64,000 nt of DNA from CALAED01 sp036555725 (lineage in GTDB: Bacteria > Actinomycetota > Actinomycetes > Streptosporangiales > Streptosporangiaceae). The stretch's first letter is position 1. Each line of letters starts with the position of its first letter. Of the stretch, positions 50,142 through 57,948 are shown in pieces. The DNA lies in contig DATBKU010000130.1 in NCBI GenBank assembly GCA_036555725.1, forward strand, positions 62,001 through 126,000, given 5' to 3'. The position numbers and the translations under genes were made by a program. The notes beneath the pieces are model-generated. The model did no database searches and was not told where the DNA came from. It worked only from the letters and a program-made list of their open reading frames with translations.

Positions 50142-51450
50142 AGACGGGCGGCGCCGGCTGACGCAGCACGAGCCGGCCGCCGGCGGCCTCGGCGAGCGAA
50201 CGCGCCAGGGCCAGCCCGATGCCGTGCCCGTGCCCGTCGCCGTCCGCGGCGGACTGCCGGCGGGCGAAGATGTCCACGCCGTCCGGGATCCCCTGGCCCT
50301 CGTCGGAGACGTCGATGGCCAGCCCGGTGCCGATGTCGGCGGCCTCGACGGTGACGCTGCCGCGGCCGTGCGTGGCGGCGTTGTCGACGAGTACGTCGAG
50401 GATCTGCCGGATGGCCGACGGCAGTGACCGGACCCCGGGGAGCGGCTCCTGAATGGAGATGTGCAGCGGCCGGCCGGCGGCGGTCAGCTGGCCCTGCCAG
50501 CGCGCCTGCAGATCGTCGAGCAGCGCGGCGATGTCGATGACCTCCCAGCCGGGGCTGGTGTCCCGGGCGAGGCTGAGCATGTCGTCGATGATGTCCTGAA
50601 GATGCTCGCCCCGCCCGATCGCCGTACGGATGGCCGCGGTGAGGTCGGCGCCGGGTCGTTCGAGGGCGGACTCCAGGCCGAGGAGCAGGCCGGTCAGCGG
50701 GGTGCGGAGCTGGTGGGAGACGTCGGCGCTGAAGGCGCGCTCCCGGTCGAGCAGCGCGCCGAGACGGCGGGCGGTGGCCTCCAGGGCGAGTTCGGCCGTG
50801 TCGGCCTCTTGGACGCCGGAGCGTTGTGCCCGGATGGAGAAGTCGCCGTCGCCGAGCGCCTGCGCGGCCCGGGTGAGCCGTTCCAGCGGGCCGGCCAGCC
50901 GCCCCGCCTGATAGCGGGCGAGGGCGGCCGCCAGCAGCACGACCAGCAGCGCCAGCGCCGCCATCAGCAGCCAGGCCCGTTCGGTGCGGTCGGTGATCGT
51001 GTCGTACGGCATGCTGACCCGGACCGCCGCATTCAGGCCCTCGTCGGACGGAATGGGCGCGGCCACGGTGAGCGCGGCGCCCTCGACGGCCTGGTGGAGC
51101 CGTCCGTCCGCGGCGTCGGCCGCCGGGTCGGATCGGGCCGGTCCGTGTCCGCTGAGGAGCCGTCCGCCGCCGCCGGTCGCGTAGATGCCTATCGTCAGCT
51201 GGGAACGCAGGCCGGCCGGCAGCCGCACCGGCCGGGGATGATGCGCCTCGTCGTCCGGCGCCGCGGCGGCGATCCGCGTCGCGTCCCGCTCCAGCGCGGT
51301 GATCGCGTCGTTTCGATAGAGCCGCTGCACGACGAGCGCGAGCGGGATCGCGAACAACACGATCGCGACGGTGGTGATGCCGGCGATCGAGGTGAGCAAC
51401 TGCCGCCGCAGCGGAGTCCCCGACGGCGGCGGATGCGGACGCTGGTCCAT
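50065..51450 (-). CDS. HAMP-containing sensor histidine kinase
   Basis: A 461-residue kinase. Two helices (~20-42 and ~165-187) flank a ~120-residue external sensor; HAMP follows (RLAGPLERLTRAAQALGDGD), then the H box FSADVSHQLRTPLTG (His ~250) and an HATPase with LVDNAATHG, DVSDEGQGIP and GHGIGLALARS. Divergent partner is the OmpR-type regulator 111 bp away. The 3' end overlaps the convergent DUF6020 gene, tying the pair to the glycan operon. Confidence 0.92.
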   Translation of the reverse strand: MDQRPHPPPSGTPLRRQLLTSIAGITTVAIVLFAIPLALVVQRLYRNDAITALERDATRIAAAAPDDEAHHPRPVRLPAGLRSQLTIGIYATGGGGRLLSGHGPARSDPAADAADGRLHQAVEGAALTVAAPIPSDEGLNAAVRVSMPYDTITDRTERAWLLMAALALLVVLLAAALARYQAGRLAGPLERLTRAAQALGDGDFSIRAQRSGVQEADTAELALEATARRLGALLDRERAFSADVSHQLRTPLTGLLLGLESALERPGADLTAAIRTAIGRGEHLQDIIDDMLSLARDTSPGWEVIDIAALLDDLQARWQGQLTAAGRPLHISIQEPLPGVRSLPSAIRQILDVLVDNAATHGRGSVTVEAADIGTGLAIDVSDEGQGIPDGVDIFARRQSAADGDGHGHGIGLALARSLAEAAGGRLVLRQPAPPVFTLLLPTSEQAPAPSIAAQESPERA

Positions 51451-51472
51451 GACTGCAGGGTCTCACCGCAGA

Positions 51473-51554
51473 GGTAAACGCGGCGATAACCAGGGGCTTA
51501 CCCCGTTGGCGGAGCCCGACGTGAACCCGGCGTTTACCCAGTGCCGACTAGCAT
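51473..51554. promoter_or_regulatory. Shared regulatory region of the kinase/regulator pair
   Basis: GGTAAACGC (51473-51481) is mirrored by GCGTTTACC (51530-51538), one site facing each gene, as expected for autoregulation. TAGCAT (51549-51554) is seven bases before the regulator's ATG, a -10 for a leaderless transcript. Confidence 0.55.
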
Positions 51555-51561
51555 CGGCCCC

Positions 51562-52260
51562 ATGGTTGGCGCGCGCGTGCTGGTCGTCGAGGACGACGAG
51601 GCCATCGGCAGTGAGCTGGCCGAGGCGCTGGCGGCGCATGGTTACGACACCGGCTGGGTCACCCATGGCCAGGAAGCGCTCGACCGGTTGCCCGAAGGGG
51701 TCCCGGATCTGATCCTGCTCGATCTCGGCCTGCCCGACGTCGACGGGGTGGCACTGTGCCGGCGGCTGCGCGCGACCCTGCACGACGCGGTGATCGTCGT
51801 GCTCACCGCCCGTACCCAGGAGTTCGAGGTCGTCGTGGCCCTCGACGCGGGCGCCGACGACTACCTCACCAAGCCGTTCCGGCTCACCGAGCTGATGGCG
51901 CGGCTCCGTGCCCACCTGCGCCGCAGCGCGCTGCGCCCGGACGAGCGCGACGACGACCGGTTCGTCACGGTGGGCCGGCTGCGGCTCGACCTGGCCGCCC
52001 GGCGCGCCACCATCGACGACACCGAGGTCACGCTGCGCCCCAAGGAGTTCGACCTGCTGGCCGTCCTTGCCGGCCGGGCCGGTGAGGTCGTCACCCGAGA
52101 GGACCTCATCGACCACGTCTGGGACGCCAACTGGTACGGCCCCACCAAGACCCTCGACGTGCACGTGTCGGCGCTGCGCCGCAAGCTCACCGCGCACGGC
52201 GAGGACGCCCACCGCATCACCACGCTGCGCGGCCGCGGCTACCGCTACGAGCCGTCCTAA
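51562..52260 (+). CDS. OmpR/PhoB-type winged-helix response regulator
   Basis: A 232-residue regulator. Receiver: VVEDDEA acidic pair, phospho-Asp in LLDLGLPDVDG (~52), VLTART and YLTKPF (Lys ~101). DNA-binding wing: LRPKEFDLLAVLAGRAGEVVTREDLIDHVWD, TLDVHVSALRRKL and RGRGYRYEP. ATG 51562 lacks a Shine-Dalgarno but has a -10 at leaderless distance; GTG 51541 has neither. Works with the divergent HAMP kinase. Its stop overlaps the deacetylase gene by 4 bp. Confidence 0.93.
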   Translation: MVGARVLVVEDDEAIGSELAEALAAHGYDTGWVTHGQEALDRLPEGVPDLILLDLGLPDVDGVALCRRLRATLHDAVIVVLTARTQEFEVVVALDAGADDYLTKPFRLTELMARLRAHLRRSALRPDERDDDRFVTVGRLRLDLAARRATIDDTEVTLRPKEFDLLAVLAGRAGEVVTREDLIDHVWDANWYGPTKTLDVHVSALRRKLTAHGEDAHRITTLRGRGYRYEPS

Positions 52261-53126
52261 CGCACCGTGCTCTGATAGTGCTCGGCGATTTCGTCGCTGG
52301 TGGTGAGCCAGATGTCGGGTTGCGCGGCGAGGTAGGCCAGGGCCTGGTCGAGGTACTTGTGCCGGAACGGCTGCCCGGTCACGAACGGGTGCAGGGCGAT
52401 GGCCATCACCCGGCCGCTCTGCTCGGAATCGGCGCGCAACTGCTCGTACTGGTCCTTGACGATCTGCACGAATTCCGGTCCGGTGACGCCCTTGCCGAAC
52501 AGCCCGAGGTCGTTGAGCTCGACCGTGTACGGGACGCTGATCATCCCGGGCACGTTCAGCGGGTAGGGCTGGTCGTCGTTGGTCCAGTCCAGCACGTAGG
52601 TCAGGCCGAGCTCGGCGAGCAGCTCCGGGGTGTGGAAGGTCTCGGTCAGGCCCGGTCCCATCCAGCCCTTCGGCCGTCGGCCGGTGGCGCCGGCGATGGT
52701 GTCGACGATGCCGGCGAGGACTCGGCGTTCCTCGTCTCGGCTCAGGCCGGCGTGCAGGATCGAGTTGGTCCGCCCGTGCGCCAGCCAGGCCCAGTCACGG
52801 TCCAGCCCGGCCTTGATGATCTGCGGGTAGTGGTCGGCGACCGCCGAGTTCAGCAGGACGCTGGCCCGGATGCCGTGACGGTCCAGGCTTTCCATCGTGC
52901 GCCAGATGCCGACCCGTACCCCGTAGTCGCGCCAGCCGAAGTTGAGCGGATCGGGGACGAGGTCCGCCGTGCCGGGCCAGATGCTGGTGGACGGGCGGTC
53001 GATGAGGAAGTGCTCGACGTTGAGGCCGATGTAGGCGGCTACCTTGGCGCCACCGGGCCAGCTGATCGGCGGGCGCTCGCTGATCGGGCTGTAGTCGAAG
53101 AGATCGTTCTCCGCTGTGTTCGTCAT
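52257..53126 (-). CDS. Polysaccharide deacetylase-fold protein (PuuE-like)
   Basis: A 289-residue (beta/alpha)7 protein related to NodB/PuuE allantoinase-like deacetylases: WPGGAKVAAYIGLNVEHF, FGWRDYGVRVGIWRTMESLD, LLNSAVADHYP, AHGRTNS and IALHPFVTGQP. The classical NodB metal triad Asp-His-His is not clearly conserved (NVEHF stands where an Asp is usual), so activity may be cofactor-independent as in PuuE. A MerR-type promoter drives it from the divergent gap; the ATG is at leaderless distance from its -10. Confidence 0.8.
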   Translation of the reverse strand: MTNTAENDLFDYSPISERPPISWPGGAKVAAYIGLNVEHFLIDRPSTSIWPGTADLVPDPLNFGWRDYGVRVGIWRTMESLDRHGIRASVLLNSAVADHYPQIIKAGLDRDWAWLAHGRTNSILHAGLSRDEERRVLAGIVDTIAGATGRRPKGWMGPGLTETFHTPELLAELGLTYVLDWTNDDQPYPLNVPGMISVPYTVELNDLGLFGKGVTGPEFVQIVKDQYEQLRADSEQSGRVMAIALHPFVTGQPFRHKYLDQALAYLAAQPDIWLTTSDEIAEHYQSTVR

Positions 53127-53133
53127 GCCGACA

Positions 53134-53164
53134 CCGTAAGAGCTAACATCGATGTCAGGTTCAA
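53134..53164 (-). promoter_or_regulatory. MerR-type promoter/operator with 19-bp spacer
   Basis: On the minus strand, -35 TTGAAC (53164-53159) and -10 TTACGG (53139-53134) are separated by exactly 19 bp, the long spacer that MerR activators untwist. The spacer holds the near-palindrome CTGACATCGATGTTAG with perfect core ACATCGATGT (53146-53155). The -10 ends seven bases before the deacetylase ATG, so the mRNA is probably leaderless. Confidence 0.8.
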
Positions 53165-53181
53165 GCCCTGGGAGGGCTGCG

Positions 53182-53553
53182 ATGCGGATCGGTGAGCTGG
53201 CCCGGCGTACCGGGGTGAGCGAGCGGTCGCTGCGCTACTACGAGCAGCAGGGGTTGCTGACGGCCGACCGCACCCCCGGCGGCCAGCGCGACTTTCCCGA
53301 GCGGGCCGTCGATCGGGTCATCCGCATCCAGGAGCTGTTCGCCGCGGGGCTGCACAGCAAGAAGATCGCGCGGCTGCTGCCCTGCATGCGAGACGCCGAC
53401 GGCGGTCCGTCCGAAATCGCCACCGCGCAGTTGGTCGACGACCTCGCCGCCGAACGCGACCGCATCGACCGCATGATCACCGAACTGGTCAACTCCCGCG
53501 GCGTCCTCGACGAGGTCATCAACACGGCGTCCGAGAACCGCCCGGACCGTTGA
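53182..53553 (+). CDS. MerR family transcriptional regulator
   Basis: A 123-residue regulator: RIGELARRTGVSERSLRYYEQQGLL wing-HTH at the start, GGQRDF, then a coiled coil (LVDDLAAERDRIDRMITELV). Cys65-region LLPCMRDADGG is a possible effector site but there is no MerR metal triad. Start ATG 53182 follows GGGAGGGC. It is divergent from the deacetylase, whose promoter has the 19-bp MerR architecture, so this is the likely activator. Confidence 0.92.
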   Translation: MRIGELARRTGVSERSLRYYEQQGLLTADRTPGGQRDFPERAVDRVIRIQELFAAGLHSKKIARLLPCMRDADGGPSEIATAQLVDDLAAERDRIDRMITELVNSRGVLDEVINTASENRPDR

Positions 53554-53559
53554 GGCCTT

Positions 53560-53781
53560 GTGCCTGGTAGCGCGCCGTTGCTACGCAAAGCCATGGCGAG
53601 TGGACGGTGGGTGGCCGACAATGAGACGCGTGACGGGCCCCCGGAGATCCTCTGTGAGGCGGGCGCGGACGTGAACAGGGTCACCGAAAAGGGTGACAGT
53701 GCAATCGACATGGCCCGCACCTATCACGATCACGACCTCGAGTGGCTGCTGTCGAAGTACATGCGCGACATGTCCTGCTGA
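53560..53781 (+). CDS. Small ankyrin-repeat-like protein or gene fragment
   Basis: A 73-residue frame from GTG 53560 with TTGAGG upstream. LCEAGADVNRVTEKGDSAIDMA resembles a single ankyrin repeat (GADVN-x-x-x-x-x-G-x-x-A-x-D-x-A). Natural ankyrin proteins have several repeats, so this may be the tail of a decayed gene. It starts seven bases after the merR stop. Confidence 0.4.
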   Translation: MPGSAPLLRKAMASGRWVADNETRDGPPEILCEAGADVNRVTEKGDSAIDMARTYHDHDLEWLLSKYMRDMSC

Positions 53782-53946
53782 CCGGCGCCCCGGCCATCAC
53801 TTGGTTCGCGGCGGCCGCTGGTGGATCCTTAATGTCTGGTCTGCCGTATATTCCGCCGTAGGTACATCCTCCGGTTCGCCGTTGGTGGCCCGGGGGAGCT
53901 TCGACATGGTGGTGCGCGGTAACCGCCGGCGCGGGTGGGGTGATGC

Positions 53947-55086
53947 GTGACGTCGACGAGAACCCGTCCGGCGACCGCTCGGACGCGCCCGGACCGTCCG
54001 CGACGGCTGCGACCGCGCCCCCTCGCGTACGCGGCGGCGGTCGGCTACATCTCCGCCGGAGTGCTGGCGATGGCGTTGGCGCTGGGTGGTGGCCTGCCGC
54101 GAAGCCAACTCGCCGGATTGGTCGACGCGGGCGCCCTCACCGCCTGGGGGCTGCCGGTCTCTCGCCTGGCCGTGGACATGGCGGCCGTCGGCACCATCGG
54201 GATGTTGATCACCACGATCTTGCTGCCCAGGGCCGACGGCGAGCTCAGCGTCGAGGCCCGGCGCTGCCTGCGTACGGCGTCCGGGCTAGGGCTGGTATGG
54301 GGCGTGGCGACCGCGGTGATGCTGGTGTTCACCTGGTCCGACGTCACCGCGCTGCGGATCACCGACCTGCCGCTCTCACAGGTGCTCGCCGGACCGGACG
54401 GATCCTTCCCGGACGCCACGCAGTACGCGTCCGGCGCGGTGCTGGCGATCGTTATCGCGGCGGGCGCGATCATCACCCGAAGCGTGTGGGGCGCGGCGGC
54501 GCTGCTGGTGACGGCCTGCTACAACCTGTTGCCGCTGACGACGACCGGGCATGCGCAGCACAGCTGGATCAACGCGTACGCGCTGACCGTGCACGTGGTG
54601 GCGCTGTCGCTGTGGGTGGGCGGGCTGGCCGCCCTGCTGATCCACGCGCGCCGCTCGCCGGACCTGCTCGCGGTCGCGGTGCCGCGCTTCAGCAACCTCG
54701 CGCTGATCTGCTTCACCGCCGTGGGGATCTCCGGTGTCACGATGGCCTGGGTGAACCTGGGCTCGTTCGGCAAGCTGTTCGGGTCGGAGTACGGCTGGCT
54801 GGTGGTGGGCAAGGCGACAGCTCTGGCCACGCTCGGGTTCATCGGCTGGTCGCACCGCCGCCGTACCGTGCCCGCGATACGGCGCCGGCGCAGACGCGCG
54901 TTCTTCCGGCTCGCCGCCGTCGAGGTGCTGGTCATGGCCGCCACGATCGCGCTCGCCGTGGCCCTGTCCCGGTCCGCCGCGCCCAACACGGTCGGCGGCG
55001 GCACCTCACACGTCCACGCGGCCGCGTCCACCGCCGGTCCCGCCGAGGCAGCGGCGGGTCAGGCGGCGACGGTCGGTGCCGGGTAG
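53947..55086 (+). CDS. copD: CopD family copper-resistance membrane protein
   Basis: A 379-residue protein with about nine helices and a basic, cytoplasmic N-terminus. The CopD domain is read from GHAQHSWINAYALTVHVVALSLWVGGLAALL (His-rich), FSNLALICFTAVGISGV and WLVVGKATALATLGFIGWSHRR. The C-terminus has a HVHAA stretch. Family members take part in copper uptake or resistance, usually with CopC, which is not present. GTG start with GGTGGGGTG upstream. Confidence 0.85.
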   Translation: MTSTRTRPATARTRPDRPRRLRPRPLAYAAAVGYISAGVLAMALALGGGLPRSQLAGLVDAGALTAWGLPVSRLAVDMAAVGTIGMLITTILLPRADGELSVEARRCLRTASGLGLVWGVATAVMLVFTWSDVTALRITDLPLSQVLAGPDGSFPDATQYASGAVLAIVIAAGAIITRSVWGAAALLVTACYNLLPLTTTGHAQHSWINAYALTVHVVALSLWVGGLAALLIHARRSPDLLAVAVPRFSNLALICFTAVGISGVTMAWVNLGSFGKLFGSEYGWLVVGKATALATLGFIGWSHRRRTVPAIRRRRRRAFFRLAAVEVLVMAATIALAVALSRSAAPNTVGGGTSHVHAAASTAGPAEAAAGQAATVGAG

Positions 55087-55316
55087 GCCTTCACCACCGT
55101 GTCCAGTGCCCAGCGCATCCGGGTCAGGTACGCCTCGGGGTGGTCGCCGGCCTCCTGCGCGACATAGACCGCACAGTCCGCGTGGTCACCGTGGCAGACG
55201 CGCAGCCGGCACTCGATCGCCGTGCGGACGCGGTCCGGCGAGGGGTCTTCGGAAGCCTGCAAGTCGGTGGCGAACAGGACCTTGGCCAGGTCCGACACGC
55301 TCATCGTGGCCGACAT
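55059..55316 (-). CDS. Conserved-looking small hypothetical protein with three Cys
   Basis: An 85-residue protein with a good RBS (AAGGAGG) before ATG 55316. The middle reads CRLRVCHGDHADC, a Cys/His cluster that could bind metal. It overlaps the convergent copD 3' end by 28 bp. Not assigned to a family. Proximity to copD invites, but does not prove, a copper link. Confidence 0.55.
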   Translation of the reverse strand: MSATMSVSDLAKVLFATDLQASEDPSPDRVRTAIECRLRVCHGDHADCAVYVAQEAGDHPEAYLTRMRWALDTVVKAYPAPTVAA

Positions 55317-55450
55317 CGCGTGCCTCCTTCCGGCGGGGCGGAGTTCGTGTTTCCGCCTATCGCCTACGGTGACGTGGCGAGCGCCCCCGCACCATCCGGG
55401 AACACCCCCAATTAGGGTGGTGCCAACCCCCGGAAAACCCTGGGAAAAGA

Positions 55451-55477
55451 TGTCGAGTTCAACCCGTCCCGTTCGTC
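55451..55477 (+). promoter_or_regulatory. ECF42-type promoter of the yciI-sigma operon
   Basis: TGTCGA (55451-55456), 17 bp, then CGTC (55474-55477). The published ECF42 consensus in Streptomyces venezuelae is TGTCGA at -35 and CGA/TC at -10, so the match is direct. It lies 43 bp before the yciI start, implying that the sigma factor activates its own operon. Confidence 0.75.
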
Positions 55478-55520
55478 ATCGTCTTGACGGCACGATGGAG
55501 GCTGAGACGGGAGGATGCCC

Positions 55521-55913
55521 ATGCGATACATGTTGTTGATCTACGGTTGCGACCGTCCGGAGCCGGGCGACCCGCGCTTCGAGGACGCGCTGGCGCGGGT
55601 GAACGCGTTCGCCGACGAGTGCATGAGACGCGGCGTGCTGGTGGCGGCCGAGCCGCTGAAGCCGGTGACCACGGCGACCACGGTCCGGGTACGCGACGGC
55701 AAGACGATGATCACGGACGGGCCGTTCGCCGAGACCCACGAACAACTCGGCGGCGCGTACGTCCTCGACTGCCGCGGCCTCGACGAGGCGCTGGAGCTGG
55801 CGGAGCGGTGCCCGCTGGCGGAGGAGGGGTCGATCGAGGTCCGCCCGATCGTCGAAATACCGGGCCTGCACTTGCCGGATGACGCACGGCGGGCGGCGGT
55901 CCCCGAGGGATGA
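55521..55913 (+). CDS. YciI/DGPF domain protein, ECF42 partner
   Basis: A 130-residue dimeric alpha/beta-barrel protein: RYMLLIYG start, TVRVRDGKTMITDGPFAETHEQLGG (the DGPF signature) and ALELAERCP. ATG 55521 is used because GGGAGG at 55509-55514 gives a six-base gap; ATG 55515 would leave none. DGPF proteins are the hallmark neighbours of ECF42 sigma factors and may signal to them. The stop overlaps the sigma start as ATGA. Confidence 0.92.
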   Translation: MRYMLLIYGCDRPEPGDPRFEDALARVNAFADECMRRGVLVAAEPLKPVTTATTVRVRDGKTMITDGPFAETHEQLGGAYVLDCRGLDEALELAERCPLAEEGSIEVRPIVEIPGLHLPDDARRAAVPEG

Positions 55914-57166
55914 CCGACGGTTCGCCCGCGCCGACGGTCGAACGGGTGTACCGCACCCACCGGGCGCGGCTGCTCGCCGCGCTGGTCCGGGCGGTCGGTG
56001 ACTTCGAACTGGCCGAGGACGCCCTGCAGGAGGCGTGCGCGGTGGCGTTGCGGCGCTGGCCGCGTACCGAGGTGCCCGACGATCCGGCCGCGTGGCTGCT
56101 CACGGTCGCGCGCAACCACGCGTACGACCGGCTGCGCCGGGCCCGGATGGCGCGCGCCAAGCACGAGGAGGTCTGGGCGGACGAGCAACGCGCGGACGCG
56201 GTGACGACGATGACCGACTACGGCGAGGAACGGCTGGTCAGCCTGGGTGACGACCGGCTCAGCCTGATCTTCACCTGCTGCCACCCGGCGCTGTCGCAGG
56301 AGGCGCGGGTGGCGCTGACGCTGCAGGCCGTGGTGGGGCTCACCGCCGGGCAGATCGCGCGGGCGTTCCTGGTCGGCGAGCCCACCTTGGCGCAGCGGCT
56401 CGTGCGGGCCAAAAGGAAGATCCGCGAGGCCGGCATCACCTTCGAGGTGCCCGCGGACCACCTGCTGCCCGAGCGCTTGTCCGGCGTGCTCGCGGTGGTG
56501 TACCTCGTGTTCACGCACGGCTACACGGCCGCTTCCGAGGCCGCCGAACGGCGGGTACTGAGCGAGGAGGCGATCCGGCTGGGCCGGCTGATCGCCGCCC
56601 TTATGCCCGATGAGCCAGAGACCCTCGGCCTGGTCGCGCTGATGCTGCTGCACGACTCCCGCGGCGCCGCCCGCTACACCAAGGGCGGCGACGTGGTGCT
56701 GCTGGAAGACCAGGACCGGTCCCGCTGGGATGGCACCGAGATCGCCGAGGGCATCGGGCTGCTCGACCGCGCGCTGCGGCACGGCGCCCCGGGCCCGTAC
56801 CAACTGCAGGCGGCCATCGCCGCCGTACACGCGCAGGCGACGGAGGCCGAGCAGACCGACTGGACGCGGATCGCGGCGCTGTACGGCGAGCTGCTCGAAC
56901 TGACGCCGTCCCCGGTGGTGGCGCTGAACCGCGCGGTCGCCGTCGCCATGGCGGAGGCCCCGCAAGCGGGACTGGACCTGATCGACCGGATCGACGACCT
57001 GGACCGCTATCACCTGTTGCACGCCGCCCGCGCCGATCTGCTGCGCCGGCTCGGCCGAACCGACGAGGCCGCCGCCGCGTACCGCCGCGCCCATGAGCTG
57101 GCCGCCAACCCGGCCGACCGCCGCTTTCTCGCCGGACGGCTCCGGGATCTCGACAAGCCTCGTTGA
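55910..57166 (+). CDS. ECF42-type RNA polymerase sigma factor with C-terminal TPR-like domain
   Basis: A 418-residue sigma factor. Region 2 (VERVYRTHRARLLAALVR, ELAEDALQEA) and region 4 (RVALTLQAVVGLTAGQIARAFLVGEPTLAQRLVRAK, read in parts) are followed by a ~220-residue helical extension with FTHGYTAASE and repeated TPR-like helices (LTPSPVVALNRAVAVAMAE, RLGRTDEAAAAYRRA). This extension replaces an anti-sigma factor in ECF42 proteins and is needed for activity. ATGA overlap with yciI. A terminator follows. Confidence 0.93.
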   Translation: MTDGSPAPTVERVYRTHRARLLAALVRAVGDFELAEDALQEACAVALRRWPRTEVPDDPAAWLLTVARNHAYDRLRRARMARAKHEEVWADEQRADAVTTMTDYGEERLVSLGDDRLSLIFTCCHPALSQEARVALTLQAVVGLTAGQIARAFLVGEPTLAQRLVRAKRKIREAGITFEVPADHLLPERLSGVLAVVYLVFTHGYTAASEAAERRVLSEEAIRLGRLIAALMPDEPETLGLVALMLLHDSRGAARYTKGGDVVLLEDQDRSRWDGTEIAEGIGLLDRALRHGAPGPYQLQAAIAAVHAQATEAEQTDWTRIAALYGELLELTPSPVVALNRAVAVAMAEAPQAGLDLIDRIDDLDRYHLLHAARADLLRRLGRTDEAAAAYRRAHELAANPADRRFLAGRLRDLDKPR

Positions 57167-57213
57167 GAGGTGTCGAGGTCGCCGGCAGTACGAACCGGCG
57201 CCGCAAGGGTGAC

Positions 57214-57258
57214 CACGCGCGGCGGGAGGAGGCCGGACGGCGCTCCTCCCGCTGCGTG
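57214..57258. terminator. Bidirectional terminator between convergent genes
   Basis: GCGGGAGGAG pairs with CTCCTCCCGC perfectly; outer CACGC/GCGTG extends the stem past a small bulge. Arms are 57214-57231 and 57243-57258. It separates the sigma factor from the convergent DinB-like gene. Confidence 0.65.
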
Positions 57259-57263
57259 TGTTC

Positions 57264-57854
57264 TTATGCAGAGGCGACGGGCTGCCACGGCGCCCGGCCG
57301 AGGAAGGCCAGCAGCCGGGTCTGCTCGTCGGCGTCGGCCGGCGGCGTCAGCTCCGGGCCGAAGAACCCGGGTCGCCGTAGGACGTTCTCGCGCGCCCACT
57401 CCCACGACGCCGGTACGAGCCCGGGGTCGAGCCGCACGTCGATCCCGAGACCATGGCCGATGTCCCAGGTGTGGATGAGCTGGTCGTTCACCCACACGGT
57501 GATCATCGCGGCCAGCGGCACCTCACCGAGCCCTTCGAGGGTCACAGTGCGGCCGATCGCTTCGTCGGTGAGCGTCTTGACCGAGTCCGCGCGGGCGGCC
57601 CGCCAGATCTCCAGCGGGTCGCCGCCGGCCATCTCACCCGGATGCGGCGCCCCCGGCGCGCCGGTCGGGACGCCGTACTCCTGGCCGGTCGCCCAGTGCC
57701 GCATCTGTTCCTGACCCCAGATCATGTGGCCGGCGACGTCGCGCAGCGTCCACTCGGGGCACGGCGACGGCGCGTCCCACTTCTCGGCCGGGACCGCGGC
57801 CAGCATCGCCTCGAGCCCGTCCTGGGCGCGACGGTACGACTCCATCATGTTCAT
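57264..57854 (-). CDS. TIGR03086-type mycothiol-dependent DinB-like protein
   Basis: A 196-residue four-helix protein of the mycothiol maleylpyruvate isomerase N-domain group: SPCPEWTLRDVAGHMIWG (~30-50) and NDQLIHTWDIGHGLG supply the three His metal ligands. Such proteins are mycothiol- or metal-dependent transferases of unknown substrate in actinomycetes. ATG 57854 with AAGGAG seven bases upstream was chosen over a longer frame. It is a single gene. Confidence 0.85.
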   Translation of the reverse strand: MNMMESYRRAQDGLEAMLAAVPAEKWDAPSPCPEWTLRDVAGHMIWGQEQMRHWATGQEYGVPTGAPGAPHPGEMAGGDPLEIWRAARADSVKTLTDEAIGRTVTLEGLGEVPLAAMITVWVNDQLIHTWDIGHGLGIDVRLDPGLVPASWEWARENVLRRPGFFGPELTPPADADEQTRLLAFLGRAPWQPVASA

Positions 57855-57948
57855 GCTCGCTCCTTGACTGCCTGGGGATGATCCATACCTCAAGGACGAT
57901 TGACATCGCCCGCACTCGACATCCGTGCCGGATCGGCCGGCGCGAGTG

